64,000 nt of DNA from Halopenitus salinus (GCF_042662125.1 NZ_JBHSXL010000003.1:248001-312000), one strand, 5' to 3'; counted from the first letter of the stretch, positions 51,980 to 60,980 are shown. Notes: generated by a model from the sequence alone, not told the origin. Translations and numbers: made by a program.

Positions 51980-52609
51980 TCAAAACACCGCGGCGCGCAC
52001 CGGCGCGGCCTCGAGTCCCGGCAGCCGCAACGGGAGACAGCGGAACTCGACGGTCGTCTCCGCGAGGACGTCCTCGACGTTACAGAGGTACTCGACGATC
52101 GGAACCCCCTCGCCGAGGAGGGCGTGGTGGACCGGGCGCTCCTCGACCCGAATGGACTCCGTGAGGAAGTCGTTTCCGACGAGCTTCACGTCGCGCTCGA
52201 GGAGCCAGCGTGCGGCGTCGACGGTCAACACCGCGGCCTCCTCGAAGAAGTCGGGATCGTAAAATCGTGCGTCGACGTCGCCGGTCAAAAGCAGGACCCG
52301 ATCGGCCGCGAGGTCGGGCGCCGCGGACTCGAGGACGTCCGCGGTGATCTCCTCGCCGCGGTGGGCCCGAAGGTCCACGACCCGCGCGGGTCCACACAGC
52401 AGTTCAAGCGACAGCTCGTCCACGGTGGCGCCGCCCTCGATGAAGTGGGCCGGGGCGTCGATGTGAGTCCCCTGGTGGGTGTTCATCGAGACGTGATGGG
52501 AGACCTTGCCGTCGGGATCGTAGTCCTGTAGCTGTGACGTCTCGTAGCCGGGATAGCCGGGGAAGCCGGGCATTCCCTCCTCGAGCGGAAGCGAGAGATC
52601 GATCGCCAT
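51980..52609 (-). CDS. cyclase-family metal hydrolase (kynurenine formamidase-like)
   Basis: This 209-residue protein has the cyclase-family metal motif MNTHQGTHIDAPAHFIEGGA (HxGTHxDxPxHF), preceded by IDLSLPLEEGMPGFPGYPGY. Members hydrolyse amides or lactones such as N-formylkynurenine or isatin, in the cytoplasm, using manganese or zinc. It is a single gene between the acyl-CoA operon and an ABC importer, all on the minus strand. The gaps of about 80-90 nt leave operon membership open. Confidence 0.88.
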   Translation of the reverse strand: MAIDLSLPLEEGMPGFPGYPGYETSQLQDYDPDGKVSHHVSMNTHQGTHIDAPAHFIEGGATVDELSLELLCGPARVVDLRAHRGEEITADVLESAAPDLAADRVLLLTGDVDARFYDPDFFEEAAVLTVDAARWLLERDVKLVGNDFLTESIRVEERPVHHALLGEGVPIVEYLCNVEDVLAETTVEFRCLPLRLPGLEAAPVRAAVF

Positions 52610-52690
52610 GATGCGGGTCCGGGTCGGAGACGTATCAAGCGTTCCCCTGTCAGCGAATATCGCCTGAAGGTGGGACGGTCGAATTGAACC

Positions 52691-53449
52691 TCATCGCAGG
52701 GAGTCGAGAATGCGGGTCCGATACTCGTGGTGGCGCTCGGGATCCTCGTGGAGCCCCTCGGGAACGTCGATCCGGTCGATGATCTTCCCCGGGGACCGAG
52801 AGACCAGCACCCGGTCGCCGATCATGAGCGCCTCGTCGATGTCGTGGGTGATGAACATCGTCGTGGTTCGGCCCTCGCCGCCGTCGATGAGCGAGAGGAA
52901 GTCCTCTCTGAGCTTCGTCGCGGTCACCTCGTCGAGATGGCCGAACGCCTCGTCCAAAAGCAGGATCTCCGGGTCCGTCACGTAGGCGCGCGTGAGTCCG
53001 ACCCGCTGTCGCATCCCGCCCGACAGCTCCTGGGGGTAGGCGTTCTCGTAGCCCGACAGCCCGAGCGTGTCGAACCACTCCTCGACGCGTCGCCGCCGTT
53101 CGTCCTCCGGCACGCCGAGCGCCTCGAGGCCGAACCCGGCGTTCTCGGCCGCGGTCCGCCACGGGAGGAGCCGGTCCTCCTGGAACACCGCCGCGATCTC
53201 GCCGCGGAAGGAGTAGAAGTCGTCGTAGGGCCGTCGGCCGTCCACGACGACCTCGCCGGAGGTGGGCGAGAGCACGCCGAGGATGATGCTCAGGATCGTC
53301 GACTTCCCACAGCCGGTCGGCCCGACCAGGGTGACGACCTCGCCGGCCTCGATGTCGAAGTCGAACTCCTCGATCGCGGTGACGGTTCCGTCGTCGGTCC
53401 GGAACTCCTTCGTGACCTCCTCGACGGCGATCGGAAGCCCCACGCTCAC
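52691..53449 (-). CDS. ABC transporter ATP-binding protein (NitT/TauT type)
   Basis: This 252-residue ATPase has Walker A VTLVGPTGCGKSTILSIIL, the Q-loop VFQEDRLLPWRTAAEN, the signature PQELSGGMRQRVGLTRAYV, and Walker B EILLLDEAFGHLDEVT. The Q-loop sequence DRLLPWRT is typical of the nitrate/taurine/sulfonate (SsuB/TauB) group. It powers the importer formed with the permease (4-nt overlap upstream) and the binding protein. The substrate is unknown: NitT/TauT systems carry sulfonates, pyrimidines, riboflavin-like compounds or aromatic acids. Confidence 0.93.
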   Translation of the reverse strand: MSVGLPIAVEEVTKEFRTDDGTVTAIEEFDFDIEAGEVVTLVGPTGCGKSTILSIILGVLSPTSGEVVVDGRRPYDDFYSFRGEIAAVFQEDRLLPWRTAAENAGFGLEALGVPEDERRRRVEEWFDTLGLSGYENAYPQELSGGMRQRVGLTRAYVTDPEILLLDEAFGHLDEVTATKLREDFLSLIDGGEGRTTTMFITHDIDEALMIGDRVLVSRSPGKIIDRIDVPEGLHEDPERHHEYRTRILDSLR

Positions 53450-54240
53450 TCACCTCCCGCCTTGCGCCAGTTGAGTTGGGTGCGTTCGACGACGAGCAGG
53501 ACCCCCTGTAGGGAGAGCATGATGGTGACCAGTACGAACGTCCACGCAAAGATGTCGACGATGTCGAACTGGCTCTGGGCGACGAGCAGCTCCCGGCCGA
53601 TCCCGGCCGAGGCGCCGACCAGCTCCGCGACGACGACGACGCGTGCCGCGTAGCCGATGTTCGATTTCGAGATCGAGACGACGTCGGGGAGGATGTACGG
53701 AACGACGAGCTTGCGCGTGTACTCGCGCGTCGAGAACCGGAACGACCGGACCATGTCCTGGTAGTCGCGGGGGATCCCGCGAACCGCGTCCATCGTGCTC
53801 AAGGTGTACCACGGGAAGAGCACCATGAACAACACGAAGACGATCCGGACCTGCACGTTGCTGAACCACAGGACCGCGATCAACACCCACGACAGCCCCG
53901 GAATCCCGGTGAGGAACTTGACGAACGTCTCGCCGTACTCCCGTGCGGTCGTGTTGAGCCCCATCGCGACCCCCCCGGAGACGCCGACGACGAACGCCAA
54001 GGCGAGTCCCGCGATGATCCGGAGGAACGTCGAGGCGACGGCCCCGGGAGCCGACACCCACAACAGGGCGTACCGGGAGGCGATCTCGAGGACCGACGGC
54101 ATGATGTACGGCGGAGTGACGAACGAGAACGCCTGCAGAACGACGAAGAAACCGAGTATGGGAACGATCGTCCGCACTATCGGCGGCAGATGCGACGCTC
54201 CGCGGGGACCGAACAGCCCCATCGTCGACCGGTCTACCAT
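53446..54240 (-). CDS. ABC transporter permease (NitT/TauT type)
   Basis: This 264-residue protein has about six membrane segments, with the permease-ATPase contact loop MVRSFRFSTREYTRKLVVPY near residue 160. Transmembrane segments such as IIAGLALAFVVGVSGGVAMG and the binding-protein-dependent transport fold identify a TauC/SsuC-type permease. Its stop overlaps the ATPase start by 4 nt. The binding protein gene ends 6 nt upstream. All three form one operon. Confidence 0.92.
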   Translation of the reverse strand: MVDRSTMGLFGPRGASHLPPIVRTIVPILGFFVVLQAFSFVTPPYIMPSVLEIASRYALLWVSAPGAVASTFLRIIAGLALAFVVGVSGGVAMGLNTTAREYGETFVKFLTGIPGLSWVLIAVLWFSNVQVRIVFVLFMVLFPWYTLSTMDAVRGIPRDYQDMVRSFRFSTREYTRKLVVPYILPDVVSISKSNIGYAARVVVVAELVGASAGIGRELLVAQSQFDIVDIFAWTFVLVTIMLSLQGVLLVVERTQLNWRKAGGE

Positions 54241-54246
54241 GCGGGG

Positions 54247-55230
54247 TTAGACCTCGTGGAAGAGCTCGTCGTCGGGGATCTCCTCGATGAGTCCGAGGTC
54301 GGCGAACGTCTCGAGTTGCGTGTTGATGTCGCTTTGGAGGTCGCCGAGCGGCTCCATCGCGAACTCGAGTCGACCGCTGTCGAATGCCTCGAGCAGCGGC
54401 TCGGGCTCGTTTTCGGTCTCCTCGGTGAGGATGTCGATCGTTCCCTCGAGGTCGTTCGCGTACATCTCCGCGACGTCCTGGCTCGCCTGGAACAGCCCGG
54501 AGACCGCGTCGGGATCGTTTTCGAGCAGCTCGTCTTTGACGGCCCAAAGCAGGTGGAACGAGTCGGCGTCGAACAGCTCCCGGTACTCGCCGCGAACGTC
54601 GATGATCGCCTCCAGCTCGTTGTCCTGGACGAGGAAGTTGCTGAGCGCCGGCTCCCACGAGAGGCCGATCGACGCGTTTCCGGTCACCACCTCGGGCGGC
54701 GAGCCGCCCGGTCCGGGCGCGTTGATCACGTTGTTCGCGAGCTCCTCTACTGACTGGCCGGTCTGCTCGCGAACCACGGCGTCGGCGACCGCGAACGAGC
54801 CGGAGCCGAGCGGGACGGCGATCGTCTCGCCCTCGAAGTCCTCGACGGACTCGATGTCGGGATCGTTCGTCACCCACGACATGCTCGAGTAGGTGAACCC
54901 GCCGATCACGCTGAGATCGACGCCCTCGTTGTACCGCGCCGCGGCCGACTCCACGCCGAACGGGAGCGTGTTGTACGTCCCGCCGACGAAGTCGCCGTAG
55001 TACGCCGAGATGGAGTCGCGAACCACGACCTCGAGCTCGAAGCCGTATTCCGCGTCGAGCTCCTCCGCGACGATCACCGGAGCGATGAGCGACGTCGCGC
55101 CGGTGGAGAGGCGCGCCGTCCCGATGGAGCCGCCGCCGTCGTCCCCTCCGAGACAGCCGGCCACCGAGAGGGCGCCGATCGATCCGATACCCGCGAGCGC
55201 GTCACGACGAGAATATTCTTGTGAAGTCAT
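54247..55230 (-). CDS. ABC transporter substrate-binding lipoprotein (NitT/TauT type)
   Basis: This 327-residue protein has a Tat signal with a lipobox: SRRDALAGIGSIGALSVAG followed by CLGG, so Cys is lipidated after export. The mature domain (STGATSLIAPVIVAEELDAE; then WEPALSNFLVQDN) matches SsuA/TauA/THI5-like binding proteins. The ATG at 55230 is preferred to an upstream in-frame start because it places the twin arginines 6-7 residues in. It is first in the importer operon. The 190-nt gap upstream, to the divergent BFN gene, has no other gene. Confidence 0.9.
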   Translation of the reverse strand: MTSQEYSRRDALAGIGSIGALSVAGCLGGDDGGGSIGTARLSTGATSLIAPVIVAEELDAEYGFELEVVVRDSISAYYGDFVGGTYNTLPFGVESAAARYNEGVDLSVIGGFTYSSMSWVTNDPDIESVEDFEGETIAVPLGSGSFAVADAVVREQTGQSVEELANNVINAPGPGGSPPEVVTGNASIGLSWEPALSNFLVQDNELEAIIDVRGEYRELFDADSFHLLWAVKDELLENDPDAVSGLFQASQDVAEMYANDLEGTIDILTEETENEPEPLLEAFDSGRLEFAMEPLGDLQSDINTQLETFADLGLIEEIPDDELFHEV

Positions 55231-55422
55231 CTGGTGAACCCGGCAGTTGGTCCATGTTTTCCCCAGAAGCGTATTATCTGTTTGGAACGGGCGATTCTTA
55301 GCGGTGGCCCGGGCCACGAGAGGATTTTGCCGGCACCTATGACGCGATGCAATCCACGACTCGTCGGCCGTCGTCGGATCCGCGGGGAGTAGCTACAAGC
55401 CACCGGAGCGTGTACTGCCGGT

Positions 55423-55974
55423 ATGGACCATCAGGCGGAGGTCGTCGCGATCGGCGCCGGACGCGGGCTCGACGGCGAGGAGGTACCGGCCGTCGTCCTC
55501 GCGGTTCGCGGCGAGGTGTTGCCCATCTTCGTCACCCCCGAGCAGGCGCGGTCGATCGGGATGACCCTCGAGGGCGAGCCCTTCGAGCGGCCGCTCACCC
55601 ACGACCTGCTCGTCGGCGTGCTCACCGAGTTCGGCGGCGCCGTGGACCGCGTGCGCATCGACGACCTCAGCGACGGCACCTACTACGCGAAGGTCGACGT
55701 CGAGCGCTACGACGAGGGCGAGCCCGAGCGGTTCGTCTTCGACGCCCGGCCCTCGGACGCGCTCGCGCTCGCCGTGCGGGTGGAGTGTCCGATCGTGGTC
55801 TCGGACCCCGTGATCGACGAGGGGGGTCGCCCGCCGGAGTCGGTCGGGTTCGACGTCGAGGACGACCCCAACCCCGAGGACCTCCCGGAGCGATGGTCCG
55901 AGGGTCCCGACGACGAGTTCGAGGGGCGGGACGACGAGTTCGAGGGGCGGGACGACGAGTTCGAGGGGATCTAA
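55423..55974 (+). CDS. bifunctional nuclease-family (DUF151/BFN) protein
   Basis: This 183-residue protein has a BFN/DUF151 domain (VVLAVRGEVLPIFVTPEQAR; FERPLTHDLLVGVLTEFGG; DARPSDALALAVRVECPIVV). The domain is known from plant bifunctional nucleases and a Thermotoga structure, but its role in archaea is undefined. The C-terminus (residues of about 160-183) is a tandem repeat of DDEFEGR, an acidic tail encoded by a 21-bp repeat. The gene is divergent from the ABC importer and 49 nt before the thioesterase gene. Confidence 0.87.
   Translation: MDHQAEVVAIGAGRGLDGEEVPAVVLAVRGEVLPIFVTPEQARSIGMTLEGEPFERPLTHDLLVGVLTEFGGAVDRVRIDDLSDGTYYAKVDVERYDEGEPERFVFDARPSDALALAVRVECPIVVSDPVIDEGGRPPESVGFDVEDDPNPEDLPERWSEGPDDEFEGRDDEFEGRDDEFEGI
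55909..55968. repeat. near-three-copy 21-bp tandem repeat at the BFN gene 3' end
   Basis: The 21-bp unit starting GACGACGAGTTCGAGGGG occurs at 55909-55929, 55930-55950 and, truncated by 3 nt, 55951-55968. It adds DDEFEGR copies in frame, so the number can change without breaking the gene. Confidence 0.85.
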
Positions 55975-56023
55975 GCCGCGGTCGATCCGAACGTTCATCC
56001 CGGCCGGTCGAGTTGACCGAAGC

Positions 56024-56461
56024 ATGGCGGATCTGATGGACACCTACCTCGAGAATCGCTGGTTCGTCCAGCCGAACCAGGCGAACAACCTCGGTACCGC
56101 ACACGGCGGAAACGTCCTCAAGTGGATGGACGAACTCGGCGCGATGTGTGCGATGCGGTTCTGCGGCGACACGTGCGTGACCGCCCACCTCGACGAGGTG
56201 AACTTTCGACGTCCCGTTCCGGTCGGCGGGATCGCCCTCGTGAAGGCGTACGTCTACGACACCGGCGAGACGAGCATTCGCATTCGAACGCGGGTGTTCC
56301 GCGAGGACCCCGAATCGGGCGACCAGGAACTCACCACGGAGTCCTACATGGTCTTCGTCGCGATCGACGACGACCGCAACCCGATCCCGGTCCCCGACCT
56401 CACCGTCTCGAGCGACGAGGGCGAGAAACTGCTCGAAGCCGCCCTTCGCGACGAGTCGTGA
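56024..56461 (+). CDS. acyl-CoA thioesterase (YciA/BACH-type hotdog)
   Basis: This 145-residue hotdog protein has LENRWFVQPNQANNLGTAHG followed by GNVLKWMDELGAMCAMRFCG, the N/D-x-x-G-x-x-x-G...W-M-D motif of YciA/BACH thioesterases. It also has VTAHLDEVNFRRPVPVGGIA. It hydrolyses medium or long acyl-CoAs to free acids and CoA. The ATG at 56024 sits in the normal place. It is convergent with the DUF123 gene, with 9 nt between. Confidence 0.92.
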   Translation: MADLMDTYLENRWFVQPNQANNLGTAHGGNVLKWMDELGAMCAMRFCGDTCVTAHLDEVNFRRPVPVGGIALVKAYVYDTGETSIRIRTRVFREDPESGDQELTTESYMVFVAIDDDRNPIPVPDLTVSSDEGEKLLEAALRDES

Positions 56462-56470
56462 CCAGCGCCG

Positions 56471-56914
56471 TCAGGGCTCCGTTTCCACCTCCGTAGCCTC
56501 GGCGTGTGCGTCCTCGACGTCGGCACGTATCGCCTCGACCGACTCCCGGCGGGCGAGGTGGCTCGAACACCCGCAGTCGGACGCGCCGAATCCGGGCGCG
56601 GGGCCGTCACCGAGCCGATTCGCGACGGCGCACTCGACGTCGCGACCGGCGGTCCGGACCACGTCCTCGATCGCGGTCGCGTGGTGGCCGAGGAGGTAGT
56701 CGACGTGCCAGTGGCGGGTCTCCCGCTCGCCGGCGGCCAGCTCGCGGTGTCTGTCCACCCTGGCGAACCCGCCGCTGCCGAGTGCGCTCCCGGTGTAGGC
56801 GTAGCCGCCGGCCGGAAACGCGACGTCGCCGAGCGCGCCGACCGCGATCGTCGTCGCCTCCGGCAGCGAGACGACGAGGGTGTAGGTCCCGCCGGCCGAA
56901 ACACGATCAGTCAT
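56471..56914 (-). CDS. DUF123 (GIY-YIG-like) protein
   Basis: This 147-residue protein has the DUF123 pattern: GGTYTLVVSLPEATTIAVGA, FPAGGYAYTGSALGSGGFAR, and RHWHVDYLLGHHATAIEDVV. The Y-x-G-SA...RH....RHWHVDYLL order is typical of a GIY-YIG nuclease-related fold that is often a stand-alone or endonuclease-III-linked domain. A cysteine pair (DCGCSSHLAR) follows. The function is unknown; nuclease activity is possible. A 149-nt region of CACTCGCTC-like repeats separates it from the ACR3-type gene, and no gene was seen there. Confidence 0.88.
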   Translation of the reverse strand: MTDRVSAGGTYTLVVSLPEATTIAVGALGDVAFPAGGYAYTGSALGSGGFARVDRHRELAAGERETRHWHVDYLLGHHATAIEDVVRTAGRDVECAVANRLGDGPAPGFGASDCGCSSHLARRESVEAIRADVEDAHAEATEVETEP

Positions 56915-57063
56915 CGTCGCCGTTCTTCGAGGGCCGCGAGCCTAAACCCACGGCATTCGGAGACTGAGTGTTTCGACGAGCAATTCCTCGGTCACTCGAT
57001 CTCCCACTCGCTTGCCACACTCCCACTCGCTCACCACTCCATCACACTCCCTCGCCCACTCCG

Positions 57064-58065
57064 TCATCCGTCGTGTGACTCGTCCGGGTTCGGCCGGCCC
57101 GCCGGCGGTTCCGGGATCAGCCACGCCGGAACCGCTCGAACGAGGACGACCATCCCGATCAGCTCGACGAGCGTCTGGGTCACGACGACGGCGGGCGCCA
57201 GCTCGTAGCCCGCCGGCAGCGCCAGCGCGAGCGGGAGCACGACGAGTGAGTTCCGGGTGACCGAAGTGAACACGAGCGCGCGCCCCTCGCCGGCGTCCAT
57301 CCCGAACACCCCCGCCGCGAGCCGAGCGATCACGGGCATGACGAGGAGGAACGCGAGGTAGACCGGGACGACGGCGACGATCCGGCCGATGGACTCCTGC
57401 ACGCGAGGGAGCTGGGAGGCGATGACGACGAACAGCGTCGCCCCCATCATCGGCACCGGCAGCCACCCCATCGCGGCCTGCCACGATCGCCCCCTCGACG
57501 ACCGCGTCGCCCACGCCTCCGTGACCCACGCGAGCGCCAGCGGGAGCGCGATGAGGGTGAGGAACGCCTCGACGAACGGCTCGGCCTCGATGACCGCGGC
57601 GACGTCCGCGCCCATGAAGAGCCAGAGGTAGGCCGGCAACAACAGCAGCTGGAGGAGCATCAACGCGGGCGTCGTCGCGACGATCCGCTCGGAGTCGCCG
57701 CCCGCCAGTTCGGCGAAGGTGATGACGTAGTCGATACACGGCGTCAAAAGCACCATGAGGGCGCCGACGAGCACGACCGACTCCCGGGGGAGCACCCGGG
57801 TCAGCGTCCAGACGACGACGGGGACGACGAGGAAGTTCATCCCGAGCGCGGCCGCCACGAACCGGCCGCTCGTGAACGCCCGGCGGAGCCGAACGAACGG
57901 GATCTCCAGAAACGTCACGTACAGCAACACAGCCAGCACGGGCTCGATCAGCCGCTGGACGAATCCGGCCCTCTCCGGACGACCGACCCCGACGCCGACG
58001 GCCAGCCCGACCGCGACCGCGTAGGTCGCGACCTGGTGGCGTTGCAGCCAGCTTCGTGTCCCCAT
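57064..58065 (-). CDS. ACR3/bile acid:sodium symporter-type membrane transporter
   Basis: This 333-residue protein has about 10 membrane segments of the BASS/ACR3 superfamily. Segment 4 carries MVLLTPCIDYVITFAELAGG, with the conserved Cys near residue 110, in the place of the essential ACR3 cysteine. The C-terminal half has TSVTRNSLVVLPLALALPAG. ACR3 pumps export arsenite, but haloarchaeal relatives without ars genes may carry other anions. No ArsR, ArsA or ArsC gene is adjacent, so arsenite export is possible but unproven. The gene is divergent from nop5. Confidence 0.86.
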   Translation of the reverse strand: MGTRSWLQRHQVATYAVAVGLAVGVGVGRPERAGFVQRLIEPVLAVLLYVTFLEIPFVRLRRAFTSGRFVAAALGMNFLVVPVVVWTLTRVLPRESVVLVGALMVLLTPCIDYVITFAELAGGDSERIVATTPALMLLQLLLLPAYLWLFMGADVAAVIEAEPFVEAFLTLIALPLALAWVTEAWATRSSRGRSWQAAMGWLPVPMMGATLFVVIASQLPRVQESIGRIVAVVPVYLAFLLVMPVIARLAAGVFGMDAGEGRALVFTSVTRNSLVVLPLALALPAGYELAPAVVVTQTLVELIGMVVLVRAVPAWLIPEPPAGRPNPDESHDG

Positions 58066-58267
58066 TCACACGCCGGTTCGAGACCGGGAGAGAAACCGTC
58101 TTTGGGTGAGAACCGCCACACCGAAACCGAACGGTCGTCGTCGCCAACACACATATGGTTCCGATGGTCATTGGCCCGAATTAACTCGAGTCGCTTAACG
58201 ACGACTCGGAGAGTTCCGCCCCGATCGCTTCGCGAACGCATATACGGGGTCGACCACAAGACGGCGT

Positions 58268-59164
58268 ATGACCAGCCACGATCCCGATGGAGCGGGATGG
58301 TTCACGGGGATCGATCCGGGTGACGTCGAGTCCGGGGCGACGGCGATCGCCGAGGGATCGGCCGAAGCACCTCGAGATTGGCCAACCAACGCGATCGACT
58401 CCGGCTTCGCGGACGACGAGGACGACTACTACGATCGACTCCACGGGGCCACGCTGCACGCCGCGCGCTCGGCCGTCGAGGAGCGGGAACGCGCCGACGA
58501 CCAGCAGTTGAAACACGCCGTTCGCGCCATGGACGACTGCGAGCGGACCGCGAACGAGCTGTCCGAGCGCGCCGTCGAGTGGGGCGGCGGCCTGTTCGCG
58601 GACGTCGACGCCGGAATCGACGGGGCCCGTGAGGTCGCGACGCGCGACCCGGAGATCGAGGCCGAGCGGCGAGCGATCTCGCTCGCCGAGCGGGTGGTCG
58701 AGCTCGCCGACGAGGCCGAGGCGATCCGCGGGTTCATCGAGCGGACCGCCCCGAGCGTGGCGCCGAACCTCTCGGCGATGGCGGGGCCGGTGCTCGCGAG
58801 CCGGCTGATCGCCCTCGCGGGGGGACTCGAGCCGCTCGCGAAGAAGCCCTCGGGGACGGTCCAGGTGCTCGGCGCCGAGGACGCGCTGTTCGCCCACCTC
58901 GAGGGACACGCCCCCTCGCCGAAACACGGGATCATCTTCACCCACGAGTACGTCCGCGAGACGCGACCCGAGGACCGCGGGTCCGCCGCGCGGGCGTTCG
59001 CGGGGAAGCTGACCATCGCCGCGCGGATCGACCACTACGCGGGCGACTACCGCGAGGAGATCCACGAGGACCTGCGCGAGCGCATGGCGACGATCCGGGC
59101 TCGCGCGGACGAGGACGGTGCCGACACGAACGCCGTCGAAAACCCCGCGGAGGCCGACCGATGA
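58268..59164 (+). CDS. nop5: Nop5/Nop56-family C/D guide ribonucleoprotein core protein
   Basis: This 298-residue protein has the Nop5 domain order: an N-terminal fibrillarin-binding part, a coiled-coil middle (ERRAISLAERVVELADEAEA) and the RNA-binding Nop domain with APNLSAMAGPVLASRLIALA followed by GGLEPLAKKPSGTVQVLGAE and PKHGIIFTHEYVR. It holds C/D guide RNAs and fibrillarin for 2'-O-methylation of rRNA and tRNA. The stop overlaps the fibrillarin start by 4 nt, the conserved nop5-flpA pairing. The N-terminal domain is shorter than usual and acidic. Confidence 0.95.
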   Translation: MTSHDPDGAGWFTGIDPGDVESGATAIAEGSAEAPRDWPTNAIDSGFADDEDDYYDRLHGATLHAARSAVEERERADDQQLKHAVRAMDDCERTANELSERAVEWGGGLFADVDAGIDGAREVATRDPEIEAERRAISLAERVVELADEAEAIRGFIERTAPSVAPNLSAMAGPVLASRLIALAGGLEPLAKKPSGTVQVLGAEDALFAHLEGHAPSPKHGIIFTHEYVRETRPEDRGSAARAFAGKLTIAARIDHYAGDYREEIHEDLRERMATIRARADEDGADTNAVENPAEADR

Positions 59165-59799
59165 GCGACGAACCGCTTCCGGCGGGCGTCGAGCGCCGGA
59201 CGATCGGCGGCAGGGAGCGGCTGGCGACGCGCGGCGAGCCCGTCTACGGGGAGCCCACGGACGGCGAGTGGCGCGCGTGGGATCCCTCGCGATCGAAGCT
59301 CGGAGCGATGATCGACCTCGGGATGGACGTCGGCCTCGAGGGCGGCGAGCGCACGCTCTATCTCGGCGCGGCCGCGGGGACGACCGTCGGTCACGTCGCC
59401 GACTTCGCGGGTCCGACCTACGCGGTCGAGTTCGCGCCGCGCCCGATGCGGGAGCTCCTCGGGGTCGCCGCCGACCGCGACCGGCTCTTCCCGCTTTTGA
59501 AGGACGCGCGGCGTCCCGAGACGTACGCCCACGTGGTCGAATCGGACCTCGACCTCCTCGTCCAGGACGTCGCCACCCGCGGGCAGGCCGCGGTCGCGGT
59601 TCGGAACGCGCGGTTTCTCGGCGACGACGGTCGACTCCTGCTCGCGATCAAGGCCCGAAGCGAGGACGTGACGGCCGACCCCGAGGCCGTCTTCTCGGAC
59701 GTCCGCTCGCGGCTGTCGGACGCCTACCGGATCCTCGAGGACCGCCGGCTCGAGCCGCATCACGACGATCACCTCGGGATCGTCGCGACGCCGCGGTAG
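59161..59799 (+). CDS. flpA: fibrillarin-like rRNA/tRNA 2'-O-methyltransferase
   Basis: This 212-residue protein matches archaeal fibrillarin: REWRAWDPSRSKLGA-like EWRAWDPSRSKLGAMID, the SAM site RTLYLGAAAGTTVGHVADF, and YAVEFAPRPMRELL. ILEDRRLEPHHDDHLGIVAT is at the end. It methylates ribose 2'-OH under guidance of C/D RNAs, with Nop5 and L7Ae. It is translationally coupled to nop5. GshA follows after 62 nt with its own promoter. Confidence 0.97.
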   Translation: MSDEPLPAGVERRTIGGRERLATRGEPVYGEPTDGEWRAWDPSRSKLGAMIDLGMDVGLEGGERTLYLGAAAGTTVGHVADFAGPTYAVEFAPRPMRELLGVAADRDRLFPLLKDARRPETYAHVVESDLDLLVQDVATRGQAAVAVRNARFLGDDGRLLLAIKARSEDVTADPEAVFSDVRSRLSDAYRILEDRRLEPHHDDHLGIVATPR

Positions 59800-59827
59800 C
59801 CGCTGCGAGCGATCGGCCGGCTTCCGA

Positions 59828-59837
59828 CCATATATGG
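59828..59837 (+). promoter_or_regulatory. TATA box of gshA
   Basis: CCATATATGG lies 24 nt before the ATG at 59862. A GGGGG tract 5 nt upstream of the ATG could also act as a ribosome binding site. Confidence 0.5.
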
Positions 59838-59861
59838 TCCCCCGCGAACAAGGGGGTCGTG

Positions 59862-60980
59862 ATGGACCTCGGCTCGCGCGACGCCTTCGACCGGATGGGA
59901 ACGCTCGGCATCGAGGAGGAGTTCTTCATCGTCGACGAGTCGGGGCGTCCCACCTCCGGTATCTCGGATCTCGTCTACGGGCCGGAACCGCCGGAGGCGA
60001 TCGCGGGCGGGGTCGACCACGAACTGTTCGCGTGTACGATCGAGGTGCAGACGCCGGTCATCGAGGAGCCCTCGCGAGCGCGCGAGTATCTCCGGGAGGT
60101 TCGGAACGCCCTCGTCGACCACGCCGAGGACGGCGGCTACCGGATCGCCGGCGCCGGGCTGCACCCGGCGGCGCGGTGGCGCGAGCTCGATCACGCACGC
60201 AAGCCGCGGTATCGCTCCCAGCTCGAGCGCATCCAGTATCCCCAACACCGGAACACGACCTCCGGCGTCCACGTCCACGTCGGCGTCGACGACGCGGACA
60301 AGGCGGTGTGGATCGCGAACGAGCTACGGTGGTACGCGCCGGTCCTGCTCGCGCTGTCGGCAAACTCGCCGTTCTGGAACGGGTTCGACACGGGCCTCGC
60401 CTCCGCCCGGGCGAAGATCTTCGAGAACCTGCCCAACACGGGGATCCCCTCCCGATTCGAGGACTTCGAGGCGTTCCAGCGATACGAACGCCGGATGGTG
60501 GAGTACGGCTCGATCGAGGACCGCGGCGAGCTGTGGTTCGACGTCCGCCCGCACACCGGCCACGGCAGCGTCGAGGTGCGCGCTCCGGACGGCCAACGCG
60601 ATCCCGAGGTGACGCTGGCCGTGGTCGAGTACGTCCACGCGCTCGTCGAGGACCTCGCCGAGCGATACGATCGGGCGGACCGCGGCGAGGGAACCAACGG
60701 CCCGGTCGACGCCGGAAACGAGACGCGACTGCGCCGGGAGCTGCTCGACGAGAACAAGTGGCGGGCGATGCGCCACGGGCACGACGCCTCGTTCATCGCC
60801 CGCGACGGCGGGGGTACGATCGCGCTCGAGGACGTCGTCGAACGCGAATGCGACCGGCTCGACGTCTCCGGGATCCGCGAGGTGCTCGACCGCGAGAGCG
60901 GCGCCGAGCGTCAACGTCGCCTCCTCCGGAACGAGGGCGTCGAGGCCCTCCGGCGGGACCTCCTGCTTCGCCGCTGGTGA
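59862..60980 (+). CDS. gshA: glutamate-cysteine ligase (haloarchaeal GshA)
   Basis: This 372-residue protein is a GCS2-type ligase: RMGTLGIEEEFFIVDESGRP, IEVQTPVIEEPSRAREYLRE, QHRNTTSGVHVHVGVDDADK and DENKWRAMRHGHDASFIA. It condenses glutamate and cysteine to gamma-glutamylcysteine with ATP. Haloarchaea use gamma-glutamylcysteine rather than glutathione as main thiol, so no gshB is expected. The ATG at 59862, before the GIEEEF motif, agrees with a TATA box at leaderless spacing. Confidence 0.94.
   Translation: MDLGSRDAFDRMGTLGIEEEFFIVDESGRPTSGISDLVYGPEPPEAIAGGVDHELFACTIEVQTPVIEEPSRAREYLREVRNALVDHAEDGGYRIAGAGLHPAARWRELDHARKPRYRSQLERIQYPQHRNTTSGVHVHVGVDDADKAVWIANELRWYAPVLLALSANSPFWNGFDTGLASARAKIFENLPNTGIPSRFEDFEAFQRYERRMVEYGSIEDRGELWFDVRPHTGHGSVEVRAPDGQRDPEVTLAVVEYVHALVEDLAERYDRADRGEGTNGPVDAGNETRLRRELLDENKWRAMRHGHDASFIARDGGGTIALEDVVERECDRLDVSGIREVLDRESGAERQRRLLRNEGVEALRRDLLLRRW

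Noticed and set aside
56915..57063. Possible small gene between the DUF123 and ACR3-type genes
   Set aside because: The stretch is a run of CACTCGCTC-like repeats whose open frame is only a continuation of an antisense frame of the transporter gene.
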